DNA of 64,000 bases from Oegoconia quadripuncta. Its lineage: Eukaryota > Arthropoda > Insecta > Lepidoptera > Autostichidae. A program made the position numbers and the translations under genes. Shown piece by piece: positions 12,435 through 22,260 of the stretch; within the stretch, counting starts at the first letter, position 1, and each line of letters starts with the position of its first letter. The stretch spans positions 23,309,771 through 23,373,770 of the forward strand of contig OX438743.1 of NCBI GenBank assembly GCA_949316235.1, written 5' to 3'. Under the pieces are notes generated by a model. It did not search any database and was not told the origin of the DNA. It worked only from the letters and a program-made list of their open reading frames with translations.

Positions 12435-12768
12435 TTTTTTTTTATGCACAACGGGTTGGTACTTGACCTCAATCACACCTGATGTTAAGTGAAGATGAGG
12501 CCGAAGGTGGAAGCGTACTGACCCGGAAACCCCAACACATTTGGGGGACTGACTATTCTTATCTCTGACAACCGGAACACGACAATGCTAATAACATTGC
12601 TGCTTGGCGGCAGATTTAGATAAGATGGTGGTAGCTAGCCAGGCGGACATTTAAAATGCCCTACCGCTAACCAAACCGAGTACTTAAACATGTACCCCGC
12701 TGGGGATCGAACCCGCGACCTAATCGAATCGTAAACCCAATGTTGTTTACATTGAGCCACGGAGGCGG
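12435..12768 (-). mobile_element. tRNA-headed SINE, family A, copy 2 (near full length)
   Basis: It begins with a T run and atgcacaacgggttggtact (the sense-strand tail) and ends ttgagccacggaggcgg. The box-B text ggggatcgaacccgcgacct is intact. It is inserted within the inverted-repeat element. Confidence 0.85.
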
Positions 12769-13176
12769 TTGAAGTTTTGTAATGTTGGATAAATTCAGTT
12801 ATTCTTTAAATAAACTCGAAAAGCTTATATAGAGTAACATTGTCAATTAGTCTAATTTTTTTTTTTTTTTTTTTTTTTTTTAAGCGGTTATTTTTTTTAT
12901 TTTTTATTTTTTTTATTTTTTGTTTTATTTGCATGAATACAGTTATTTATATAAGTTCTTAATATAATTATAGTTCGGTGTATCCAGTCTGTTCGCAGAC
13001 GTGCAAATATTAAAATCTAATACACTTTAAATTTTATAACATTTACAATTAAAAATAACAATGTCAAAAAGTCTTAAGTCATTAAAATAAAAATTATTAC
13101 GTATACATGTCAATTATGAAAATGTCAATTATAAATATATTATTATTGTCATTGAGTAGGTAGAGAATGCAATATA

Positions 13177-16143
13177 TTACGAATCTAAGTACTGTTTCAC
13201 ACTATAAAAACATTTATCATTAAGCCATTTCGTCAATTCCCTTTTAAAACTCTCCTTATTCATTGTTTTAAGATCGTCAGGCAGTTTATTATATAGTAAT
13301 ATGCACATATTAAATGAATTTTTTTGATAAATAAATGTATGACAGGGTGGTTGATATAATCGGTGTGCATATTTAGATCTGCCCTGCCTGGTGAAGACTT
13401 CCGAGTATAGTTTAAAATAGTGGGGATGTCGTTTTACAAAACAGCAAACATATCTAATATACATGCATGGGAGGGGAAGTATCTTTAATTTTGTAAACAA
13501 TGGCTTACAGCTATCCAGAAACCAGGCATTACATATAGCTCGTACACATTTTTTTTGCAGCTTAAAGACTTTGTCGATATCTACGGAGTTTCCCCATAAT
13601 AATAGTCCGTAGTTTAGGACTGATGACACATAGCCATAATATGCTGCAAGAGCTGCTTCCACAGATACTGTTTGTCTTATTCGTTTCAGCGCAAATACAA
13701 ATCGATCCAATTTTTTACAAACCTGGTCAACATGTTCTTTCCAGTCTAAGTGTTTGTCCACAAAAATACCCAAGAATTTCATACTGTCAGTTTCCGCTAT
13801 TTTATCATTATTATGTTGAATGTCAAGTTTAACCGGATTAGAATTATAGGATTTAAAAGTCATTATTTTAGTTTTATCTATATTTATTTGCAACTCATTT
13901 TCAGCTAACCACGTAGTAACATCATTTAAGGCTCTATTTATATTGTCTTCAAAAGTATCTCTATCATCACATTCTATTACCAGCGTTGTGTCATCTGCGA
14001 ATAAATTTGTTTTATGTGTTATGGTCTCCGGTAAGTCATTTATATATAACAAAAACAGTAAAGGTGCAAGTGTTCCACCTTGCGGCACGCCCGTGCTATT
14101 AACTTTAAATTGTGAATGATGTTTTAGTTTTATAATTTTGCGTTGTCTTAATGTAATATTTGTGATCTCAGTACATTGATGTCTGTCTGTCAGATAACTA
14201 TCTAGCCAGTCATATGCCTTTCCCCTTATTCCGTACCGTTCAAGTTTTGTAAGGAGCTTTTTGTGATTAACATAGTCGAAAGCTTTGCTCATGTCAAGAA
14301 ATATTGCGACAATTGGGTGTTTATTGTTAATGCTTTCCGACACTGTTTTGACAAGGTCGTAGCAAGCTAGAGTTGTAGAGCTACCCTTACGAAAACCAAA
14401 CTGCTGTGGATGAAGAATGTTAAATTTTTGTATAAAATCATTTAGTCTTAAATACATAGCCTTTTCTAATATTTTTGAAATAATCGAGACTAGCGTAATT
14501 GGTCTATAATTTTTGGGGTTCTCTTTATCTCCTTTTTTGAAGAGGGGTTTGATCACTGACAATTTTAACTGTGATGGAAAAATCCCTTGACTAAATGATA
14601 AATTTATTATATGCACAAACGGTCGTAATAAGTAATTAACACATCTTTTTACAACTTTTGTAGTGATATCATCGTATCCCGTTGATTTGCTATTTTTCAG
14701 AGACATTATAAGTTTGTATATTTCATTTTCATCAACAGGATTTAAGAACATAGTACTTGGATTGCCTCTATGAGTTGTGCTTAAATTCCGTGAACTAGGG
14801 GTAGGTATATCACGATTAACATTCTGGGTCAATTGTATAAAATAATCATTAAAAACGTCACTAATTTCTTGAGGGTCTGAGAATGTCTTGTTTTTATATT
14901 GTATTGAAGTAATGTTATGATTGTGATTATTATTAGTAATTGTCAAAGAAATTCTATTCCAAATAGCTTTAGGATTTCTCCCATTATGAATGAAATATTT
15001 TTTGTTGCTAATTTTTTGCGCTGTTGTCAAGCATTTTTTAAAGATAGAATTAAAAAGTTTAAAGTTCGCTTTCTTAGTTTTTTTATTTTCTGAACGACAG
15101 TAAATGTATTTCCTATGCAGTTTGCGCTTCGTGACGCATGATTTTTTTAAACCCCTAGTAAGCCATTTTAATTTTGTAGGTCGATTACTAATTTTTACCT
15201 TTATTATTGGAAAGCAAAGGTTATAAAAAAGGCGTATGTGTTCGTAAAAAATATCAAATGCTTCCGAAACGCAGTCACAATCCAAAACATCAGTAAAGGA
15301 AAGGGCAGAAATACATTCCGTGAACTTTACTAAATTGTCTTCGCTGTAATCCCTTTTATATTCAAACCATGTTGAAAATGCCTTCAGTTTTTTAGTGTTT
15401 AATGTGACTGTTTGCGCCGTGTCATGATCTGATAGTCCCAGGTAATGTATCTCAGAATTTATATCCTTTTGATTACTCGCGATCTGGTCCAAACATGCGT
15501 GTAGCCTAGTTGGTGATTTTATGTGTATAGAAAAGTTATATTGTCTCAGAAGACTGAGGAGTTCCTTCGAATTAGCCGTTATTTTTAATGTATCTATATT
15601 CCAGTCCCCGCAAATTACAATTTTTTTCCTTTTATATTTATCAGTGAGATGGTGCAAAAGTTTGTTAAGTTTATGGAAGAAGATACCTGTATGGGATTTT
15701 GTTTGCTCTGGAATTCTATAAATAACTATAACCATCAGATTGAGACCAACCATTTCAATCCCACAACATTCGAAATATGATTTTGTGGCGAGTGATGTCA
15801 CAATATGTATTGGATTGACATCCATTGCTTTTTTTACCATTATGCATGTACCACCCCTACTATTCTCTCTACAATAAGAAGCCACCAGCTTATAATTGTT
15901 AAGTTTGATATTTGATTCTGAACCTATTTTAATGAACGTTTCGCTAAAGCATAGAATATCAAAGTCTTTATTACTATTGTTGAAGTCCTGTAGAGTCATT
16001 TCTAATAAGTCTAATTTATTGTATAGGCCAGCTATATTTTGATGAAAAATTACCAATTTATCTATGTCAAAATTTAAGGCTTGTACTTTTTGTATTAAAT
16101 GTCCGTTATTGCAATTAGCTACGAAAAAATTTCCTTGTATCAT
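13177..16143 (-). CDS. LINE ORF2: APE-type endonuclease plus reverse transcriptase
   Basis: The frame is open from a GTG at 16158, and the first ATG is codon 6 (16143-16141), giving about 988 residues. The N-terminal third is an apurinic-like endonuclease: HQNIAGLYNK, FSETF, the GDWN block (VVICGDWN-like, here VICGDWNID) and the SDHD block (GLSDHDTA). RT follows with YRPITLVSIISKILEKAMY, QFGFRKGSSTTLA, the metal-binding LDMSKAFD, GVPQGGTLAPLLF and FADDTTL (residues 720-723 counted from the GTG). The C-terminal region (YGLLLWGN, KKCVRAIC, YNKLPDDL) matches other Jockey-superfamily proteins. These enzymes nick the target and prime cDNA synthesis. All key residues I can check are present, so the protein may be functional. 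It overlaps ORF1 by about 29 nt in another frame, suggesting coupled translation. Confidence 0.9.
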   Translation of the reverse strand: MIQGNFFVANCNNGHLIQKVQALNFDIDKLVIFHQNIAGLYNKLDLLEMTLQDFNNSNKDFDILCFSETFIKIGSESNIKLNNYKLVASYCRENSRGGTCIMVKKAMDVNPIHIVTSLATKSYFECCGIEMVGLNLMVIVIYRIPEQTKSHTGIFFHKLNKLLHHLTDKYKRKKIVICGDWNIDTLKITANSKELLSLLRQYNFSIHIKSPTRLHACLDQIASNQKDINSEIHYLGLSDHDTAQTVTLNTKKLKAFSTWFEYKRDYSEDNLVKFTECISALSFTDVLDCDCVSEAFDIFYEHIRLFYNLCFPIIKVKISNRPTKLKWLTRGLKKSCVTKRKLHRKYIYCRSENKKTKKANFKLFNSIFKKCLTTAQKISNKKYFIHNGRNPKAIWNRISLTITNNNHNHNITSIQYKNKTFSDPQEISDVFNDYFIQLTQNVNRDIPTPSSRNLSTTHRGNPSTMFLNPVDENEIYKLIMSLKNSKSTGYDDITTKVVKRCVNYLLRPFVHIINLSFSQGIFPSQLKLSVIKPLFKKGDKENPKNYRPITLVSIISKILEKAMYLRLNDFIQKFNILHPQQFGFRKGSSTTLACYDLVKTVSESINNKHPIVAIFLDMSKAFDYVNHKKLLTKLERYGIRGKAYDWLDSYLTDRHQCTEITNITLRQRKIIKLKHHSQFKVNSTGVPQGGTLAPLLFLLYINDLPETITHKTNLFADDTTLVIECDDRDTFEDNINRALNDVTTWLAENELQINIDKTKIMTFKSYNSNPVKLDIQHNNDKIAETDSMKFLGIFVDKHLDWKEHVDQVCKKLDRFVFALKRIRQTVSVEAALAAYYGYVSSVLNYGLLLWGNSVDIDKVFKLQKKCVRAICNAWFLDSCKPLFTKLKILPLPCMYIRYVCCFVKRHPHYFKLYSEVFTRQGRSKYAHRLYQPPCHTFIYQKNSFNMCILLYNKLPDDLKTMNKESFKRELTKWLNDKCFYSVKQYLDS

Positions 16144-17476
16144 TGCATTCTCTATCACTTAAACTTAGATTTACATTGTCATTAATTGATTCTTTACGTC
16201 TGATATGTCTCGATACATTAGTAAGATAATTGTTGTAGTATTTTAAGAAGTCAATTTCAGTATTCAGTTTCGAGCATATCGTATTCAGAGATGGGGAGAA
16301 GTTTCCATCTATAGTATTTACAAATTTACAATTTGAGTAGTTTCGTGAAATTAGTGCAAGTTGATCATTTAATAATTTCACGTTTATGTAACTGTTATAA
16401 CGAATACTTAAAACGAAAATATTGTTATTATGAAATTTACACAATGTGTTACATAACTCTGTAAATAGTCTATAAGGATTTTGGTCATTGGAACCAAAAG
16501 CTAACACAATTATATCGTCAGGATTAATAGTTTTCTCTAAACCAGTCAAGTTACATAAAATTTCTGTACTAGGGGCATTTGGCTTGATTGTCCCTATTAC
16601 CTTATAATTATCATTCCACTTTCCATATCTACTTTGGCTTATCTTGGTTGCTAGACCTCTAGCTTGCTGATCTCCGAAAATGTAGATATTGTGTTTCTTC
16701 TTCTCCATTGGATTTACAGAATGCTTGTTGCTAATATTGTATTGGGATGACGTCAACGTTGTTTGTTGTGCTGTTGGTGTAGCTATACATTCTGTATTTT
16801 TTGATTTTGGTGATACCTGACACATTTCCTGAAATAGTGGTTTAGGGGCGAGTTGATATTGCACACGCTTCAGCGTTCCTCTTTTTCTCTCGCTGAGACT
16901 AGTTTTACTGGGCGTAGATGTACATATTGTTTTTAATTGCTTTAGATTGTTTTCTTTATGCGCTAGTTCGTCTTTTAAAGCAAAATTTTCGGATAATAGA
17001 TTTTGAATCTCTACATCAGCAGATTGTAAATCTTCACGCAACTTTATAACCAGTTTTTCTAACTCTTCTATTCTTGCATAATGATTCGAACCAATATCCG
17101 GACAACTCCGATTTCTAAAACTTTTCGTGGATTCAAAGGATATCTCCGTATCACATTCTTCATCATCCTGAATTGGTAGAGACTCAAAAGAGTTCTGGAT
17201 TGCTATGTTGACAGCATGCTTAGTTCGAGATGTAACGTTATTATTCCTGAATGTACCGGATGCTATGGATTGTACTGGGGAGAATTTTTGTGTTTCCCCA
17301 GACTTGTTTAAACAATTTGTGCATTTCCATTTCATTCTTTTGTCAGCTTCCATTAAATAAAATCTTTTTGAAGAAACGTTAGCACATTCTAAATGTAATA
17401 TGTGCTCACACTCTGAACAAGTAAGATATTGTCGATCCAGTATTGCACAAGAGCATCTATCGCATTTTTTGACCAT
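16115..17476 (-). CDS. LINE ORF1: PHD finger plus SGNH-like domain
   Basis: It encodes 453 residues from a true ATG at 17476. Residues 5-55 form a C4HC3 PHD finger: C5, C8, C20, C23, H28, C31, C52, C55. Residues about 130-180 look like a coiled coil (RIEELEKLVIKLREDL, then ENFALKDELAHKENNLKQLK). Residues about 262-390 resemble the SGNH esterase-like domain of CR1-type ORF1 proteins, with IYIFGDQQARGL and the later GSND (328-331). The usual catalytic serine after GD is replaced by Q270, so hydrolase activity is doubtful and a binding role is more likely. ORF1 proteins of this kind coat the RNA. The C-terminus overlaps the ORF2 start. No stop or frameshift is seen. Confidence 0.85.
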   Translation of the reverse strand: MVKKCDRCSCAILDRQYLTCSECEHILHLECANVSSKRFYLMEADKRMKWKCTNCLNKSGETQKFSPVQSIASGTFRNNNVTSRTKHAVNIAIQNSFESLPIQDDEECDTEISFESTKSFRNRSCPDIGSNHYARIEELEKLVIKLREDLQSADVEIQNLLSENFALKDELAHKENNLKQLKTICTSTPSKTSLSERKRGTLKRVQYQLAPKPLFQEMCQVSPKSKNTECIATPTAQQTTLTSSQYNISNKHSVNPMEKKKHNIYIFGDQQARGLATKISQSRYGKWNDNYKVIGTIKPNAPSTEILCNLTGLEKTINPDDIIVLAFGSNDQNPYRLFTELCNTLCKFHNNNIFVLSIRYNSYINVKLLNDQLALISRNYSNCKFVNTIDGNFSPSLNTICSKLNTEIDFLKYYNNYLTNVSRHIRRKESINDNVNLSLSDRECNDTRKFFRS

Positions 17477-18619
17477 GTTGATTTATTCATAAAATACATA
17501 CATCAAAGCAAGTCAAACAAAATTTGTATAAATCCTTTTCTCAACAATACAGAAGTCTATTTATCATATGTATTTATATTCAAATGATTCCTTTCTTTAT
17601 GTGCAATATTAGCACTTGGCTTCAAACACACCTGCTGCTGCCATCTAATGTCACTTCTTTTTAGTATTAACTGCCGCCCTCTAGTGTCGAGTAGCCAAAT
17701 ATATAATTTCCTCGTAATATTGTTACATGTATTGATTTCTTGTAAGTGCCATCTGTTGTAATTATTTAGAAGTTATTTACTAACGCCATCTATTGTGGAG
17801 TAGTCAAACTTCTACCATCTAATGTCAGAATCGTTACAACTTTCTCTTTTTGAATGTACACTATCAATAAATATTTGAAAATCTCGTTTACTTTCGTCAC
17901 TATGAGAGTAAAATTATATTATTTGTGCACTTACTGCTTACAATATGGTCCATTTTCTTATATCTGAACATGTATTGAGCACTGTTTGTAGACAATTGTC
18001 AGTCAGCTCACTTATAGTTTTATCGATATATCACAACAACGTTACGACAAAACACTAAGATAACACTCGTGCTTGTGAATTAGCTCTTACTTTACACTAT
18101 TCTACATTTTTTTCTTGCATAAGAAGAAGATAACTCATTTTCTGAAAATAATAATACGTAGACAATGTTTACTTCACAGCGCCCTCTGGCGAACCTGGAC
18201 ACAAAACTGGACACAATTCACAATATTTTATAGCATTGTTATCTCATTTCTTAGTTTCTTTGTAGGTAATATTATGTTTGTGCCAACTTAGTATGAACAG
18301 TCTATGATTTATTGTACTTTTTCGAGAAGCGGGTCTGAAGACTCCACAAATTTGATATTAAAATATACTTAGTAATATTTTATACTATTTAAGATATCAA
18401 CCACCTGTATCTTACTTTGTCTTATTGAGGAGAAAATAAACGATTTATTTATTAATAATTTAAAACGGAACTATATTTGTCTATATAGCTAACCCAGTTA
18501 CAAGCGGTATATTATATAACGACGGTTTGTTTTCTAAATAAAATAAAACGTAATTTATAAGATTTAAATATGAATAATTAAAAAATTCCTAACATATTCG
18601 AAGTCCAGCCGTAATTGTG
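17477..18619 (-). promoter_or_regulatory. Probable LINE 5'-UTR/promoter with repeated AGATGGC-type motifs
   Basis: There are five related motifs on the plus strand: tgccatctaatgtca (17639), cgccctctagtgtcgagtag (17675), gtgccatctgttgta (17746), cgccatctattgtggagtag (17784) and taccatctaatgtca (17813). A sixth, gcgccctctggcg, lies near 18179. Units 2 and 4 share the gagtag extension. The sense strand therefore carries a TAGATGGC series just upstream of ORF1, as expected of a reiterated internal promoter or protein-binding array. The function is inferred. Confidence 0.5.
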
Positions 18620-18668
18620 AGTCTAAAATCCTGACATATCACGACAAATCCTACGCCTGGTAACCCTA

Positions 18669-20084
18669 ATTGGGGTTGCGGTGGGTGTGTGGTCGGCTTT
18701 AATTGTTATTTTATTAGTCTGCGATTGAGTGTTTTCTGAAGAAATAACGTGATGAAGCTCAACAGTTGACTCGAGTGATATAGGTAATACTGACTCGAGA
18801 TGCGTCTAAGAAATTTTGGGTGATCATTTCAAGTGACACAATTTTCTTTAGATATTTGATAATCACTGTACTACGTAACACTTACTAACATTACCCGCCT
18901 CCACACTCCTCCCACTGTAACTCCTGTAAGCCAGGATCAACAGTGGTACTCTGCACGGCGCCTACTGAAGGTAGACGGTGCCCTACGTGTCTCTATTGCT
19001 ACCTTGGGTCCCAGACTAATTAAAGAAGAGATAAAGGTGTGAAGTAGGAAAGAAGTATCCCACCCCCACCTCGGCAAATGGGAGTTTACCTAAATGAATT
19101 CAAAATCAGCACTAAGGCTTAACCTATGGGGAAGGGGATCAAGTTATGCTTGACACCCTGTTTTGATACACCACGGACAGCGCCACAACGCAGTGAGTGT
19201 TAATGTTTAGGAAGCAAAAGGCTACCGTGAATAATAATGCCAATAGTAATTGTGGCAAAATTTCCTAAAGGCTTGGAAATTATGTCGGGTCGTCACTAAG
19301 TCGGTGTAGAAGACCGGATGGTTGTACGATGACACTTACTAACAGCCTACTTCCCTGATGTTGGAGAGGAGCCTAATCTCATTAGGAGAGTGGGCTTCGT
19401 TTTTCGACATATTTAAAACGAAGCCTATTTCTATAACGCCAAGTCATCGAAAATCATCTTTTTCCTGCCCTTATCCCACTCTAGGTGGGGTCGGCACAAC
19501 ATGTTGTCGCGGTACTGCGAACGCTCAGCTGCTGCAAGAAGATGTAGGTATTGGGCGCCGTAGAGAGAGGATGAGGTTTAGGGTCGTAGGTTTCCGGCCC
19601 CTACCAGGACTGCAGCCACTGATGAACGGTGAAGAAGAAGGTGAAGGACAGGAAGAAGGTATACTTGTAAAACTTAATAATGATATAATAATTTAAAGAA
19701 AGAAATAAAAGGAAAAGGAAAAGAATAGTTCAGTTCACAAGCTGCGTCAAGACAAGACTAGTTTTTGAAAATAATTTAGAATTCAGAATTTTGAATAATG
19801 TTCCAAAAAAGAAAACGCCAAAGAGATTACCGAAAAGAAGACAGAATTTAGAAGAGGTTGTACACCTCGTTACAATGTCATCCTCTTCCACTTACTTCTA
19901 TCAGCCGTCATCTCCGTACTCACCCCTTTCACACACATATCACTCCTCACGCAGTCTACCCACACCTTCTTCGGTCTTCCTCTACCTCTGTATCCCTCGC
20001 GTTCAGAAATATAAGATTGCCGCGAGTCGATTCCCCCGGACTCTAGTTCGGAAACTTCGGCATTTAATTTCTTATGTTATATCT
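18669..20084. other. Unassigned sequence, partly repeat-like
   Basis: No supported gene. 18890-19340 is relatively GC-rich and carries a 112-codon plus frame from 19358 that has no recognisable domain. Text near 19880-19990 (C/T-rich, ccgtactcacccctttcaca, ttcttcggtcttcctctac) resembles a dispersed insect repeat, but no second copy is present here to confirm it. Confidence 0.35.
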
Positions 20085-20288
20085 AATCTAACTAATGTTA
20101 TAAATGCGAAAGTTTGGATGCTTGTTTGTTTGTTGTTCTATCACGGGGAAACTGATGAACGGATTTTGGTTAAAATTTTGGTATATAGAATATACACTGG
20201 ATAATGACATAGGATTTTTTTTATCCCGATAAAGTGAGTAGTTCCCGCGGGATAAACAAATTAAATATATCCGCGATAAAGTTATTCC
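20085..20288 (+). repeat. Dispersed repeat E
   Basis: It begins taatgttataaatgcgaaag, tttggatgcttg and runs through ggggaaactgatgaacggat to gatataaagtgagtagttcc-like text and ggataaacaaatt. It ends in gttattccacgca, where SINE family A begins directly, so the SINE is inserted at the repeat's end or has replaced it. Confidence 0.7.
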
Positions 20289-20570
20289 ACGCACAATGGG
20301 TTAGCACTTGACCTCAATCACACCTGATGCACTGACCCGGAAACCCCATCTTATTTGGGGGACTGGCTATCTTATCTCTGACAAATGATATTAATGCTGC
20401 TATGCTGTTTGGCGGCAGATTTAGATAAGATGGTGGTAGCTAGCCAGGCGGACATTTAATATTCCCTACCACCAACCAAACTGAGTACTAAATATGTACC
20501 CCGCTGGGGATCGAACCCGCGACCTCCGAATGTAAACCCAATGTAAATAACATAGAGCCACGGAGGCGGT
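20289..20570 (-). mobile_element. tRNA-headed SINE, family A, copy 3
   Basis: It runs from cacaatgggttagcacttga to catagagccacggaggcgg. It has small internal deletions relative to the copy at 12435, including loss of the aagtgaagatgaggccgaag block. Confidence 0.85.
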
Positions 20571-21191
20571 TGACTGTGTATATTACGTTTATTACGCTTC
20601 TAAGTACAAGACTGTTGTTCAGCCAAGTCGATAGCCAATGCAGGCGGTTTGATTTCGCACTGGGGCCACGTGGCATACTCTCTCCTAGCCCAGCATTGGG
20701 AACATAAGGCTATTAAATATTATACCAACATAATTTAATCAATAATTAAAGTTTAAATAGCTGTAAATTAACTTTATAAGACACTAACGTCTCTGCTACT
20801 GGGCCTTACCACTATTTCGTATGTCATCAAACAATCGACCTGATTATATGTGTACAAGTGTCCCCCACATTCCCCTGTCCGCGTGACTGTCTGATTGTCT
20901 GCGTGTGCGTCAATTATCGCCGTGTTTGTACATCGTTACAGTTACGAGTAATGTTTGCCGTATTACCTTGTAATAGCTTGATTTGATTCGTTTTGTTAGG
21001 AAAGTTAGTTTTCCGACGAAAACTACGGGTTTCATGTGTTTGACGAGATTATGTGTGTCCAATATTTGTCACAATATATCTCAGTAATGCGTGGATCGAT
21101 TTGAATAGGATTTTAATTACATTAAAGACTTAGATGGGACAGCTTATTATCCATGTTTGATCGAAATCGGTTAAGACGTTTCGATGATTTG
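20571..21191. other. Unassigned sequence
   Basis: No supported gene. 20800-21000 contains mixed-composition text with no detectable repeat partner in the window. Confidence 0.4.
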
Positions 21192-21432
21192 ACGACCTGT
21201 TTGGTGTAGTGGTTAGCAACTCTGGCCACTATACCAAAAGGTTGCGGGTTCGAATCCCGCTAGGGGCATATATTTGTGTGATGAATACCCGAGTTATGGA
21301 TGTTTTCATTTATAATAAGTATTTATTTCCAAAAAAAATATTTATGTAGTATCAACCATCTGGTATCCACAACACAAGCCTATAGTTGCTTATTGTGGAA
21401 CTAGATGGCGCTGTGTGTATGTCTAAGATTTT
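21192..21432 (+). mobile_element. tRNA-headed SINE, family D, near full length
   Basis: The head has box-A-like ttggtgtagtggttagcaac and a perfect 5-bp T-arm (gcggg ttcgaat cccgc). The body includes tgtgtgatgaatacccgag and ends with ctagatggcgctgtgtg plus a T-rich tail. Copies or parts lie at 41513, 11531, 27470, 47772 and 56445. The acceptor ends do not pair, so this is a SINE and not a working tRNA gene. Confidence 0.8.
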
Positions 21433-21667
21433 TTTTTTTTTTCATTAAACATGGTTAAGAACTTGTCTGCTCATTTAGTCTTTAATATAAACAAAAATGA
21501 ATACAAATCGGAACTCTCAATACTGACATAGTCTGGACTAAGACTAGACACACAACGCAGTCAAACACAAAACACCCATCGTTTTTCGTCATGGGGTTAA
21601 AAATGTTTTATGCGTCATCATCAACAGCCTCACGCACACAGTTGTTTAATTGAAACATTTTTCTCAT

Positions 21668-21785
21668 TTTTTTTTTTTATATGAGAGGGCGGCAAACGAG
21701 CATGCGGGTCACCTGATGGAACACCAAAAGGGTCACAGATGCGTTGCCGGCCTTTGAGGAAGGTGTAGGCTCGTTTCTTTCTCAT
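21668..21785 (-). mobile_element. LINE family V 3' end
   Basis: T-run, then atatgagagggcggcaaacg, agcatgcgggtcacctgatgg, ...ggcctttgaggaaggtgtag. It matches 49832-50330 and 27147-27322. About 40 bp of the 3'-UTR is deleted here compared with those copies. Confidence 0.75.
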
Positions 21786-22020
21786 AATAACATATCAAAT
21801 TGAAAACATTCAAATCTGTTCCAGTCAATATTGATATTGCATATTTCGCATAACAAAACGGGTCATCATAGTAATCTGCATTAATGCGGTATTAAACGGA
21901 ACGAGATAACTCATTGGAGCGGTCGGGCCGTATGGAGAGGAAATCTGCCGATATCAAACCAGCCGCTACACACGGCTGTACGACGACGACATGTAACTGA
22001 TTTATTTCGTACGCAATCAA

Positions 22021-22095
22021 ATAAATTCAAATCAAAAAAATATTTATTTCGTAGGATAAAAATTATCACTTCGAAACGTCACATTTTTTGTTATA
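22021..22095 (-). mobile_element. LINE 3' tail (same family as 62282-63337)
   Basis: atttatttcgtaggataaaa, attatcacttcgaaacgtcac is the reverse of the terminal block at 63265-63310, with the tail side at 22021. Confidence 0.65.
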
Positions 22096-22260
22096 TAATA
22101 ATTGATATGTGGTACTACGGTGATGACTTTCCATCGGTAATACAGGTGAGTTTTTACCGTGAAGAAAAAAATACATCACATTTTAGGTAAGTGAAATAGA
22201 GGTATTAGCATAGATAGTTCTATTTTTTTTTTTCAAAACGTCTACCAAACGGCGTGGACC
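22096..22260 (+). repeat. Dispersed repeat F, partial copy
   Basis: aatacaggtgagtttttacc, then ttaggtaagtgaaatagagg and tattagcatagatagtt match 54290-54370 and 3545-3600. Confidence 0.6.

Larger units (their letters stand above)
12856..18619 (-). mobile_element. Near-complete two-ORF CR1/Jockey-superfamily LINE
   Basis: Sense is the minus strand: a 5'-UTR of up to 1.1 kb, ORF1 (17476-16115), ORF2 (16158-13177) and a 3'-UTR ending in a poly-A tail seen as T-rich 12856-12885. A 7-bp direct repeat, agtctaa, lies at 12849-12855 next to the tail and at 18620-18626. I take it as the target duplication, which would set the 5' end at 18619. Both ORFs are uninterrupted. The 5' limit is inferred and less certain than the tail. 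Confidence 0.75.
12152..18666. mobile_element. TA-flanked terminal-inverted-repeat element, heavily interrupted
   Basis: gggttaccagg at 12152-12162 and its exact inverse cctggtaaccc at 18656-18666 are each bordered outward by TA (12150-12151; 18667-18668). That fits a Tc1/mariner-type target duplication. Just inside, imperfect inverted similarity continues (gtcctgataaaaagc versus tgtcaggattttag). If the SINE at 12435-12768 and the LINE at 12856-18619 are removed, a non-coding element of about 400 bp remains, so this is probably a MITE. No transposase is visible. Confidence 0.55.

Noticed and set aside
19358..19696. 112-codon plus-strand frame
   Set aside because: No domain, an acidic low-complexity tail, and repeat-like surroundings.
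21192..21270. Functional tRNA gene at the head of SINE family D
   Set aside because: The T-arm is perfect, but the acceptor ends do not pair and the sequence continues into a repeated SINE body.
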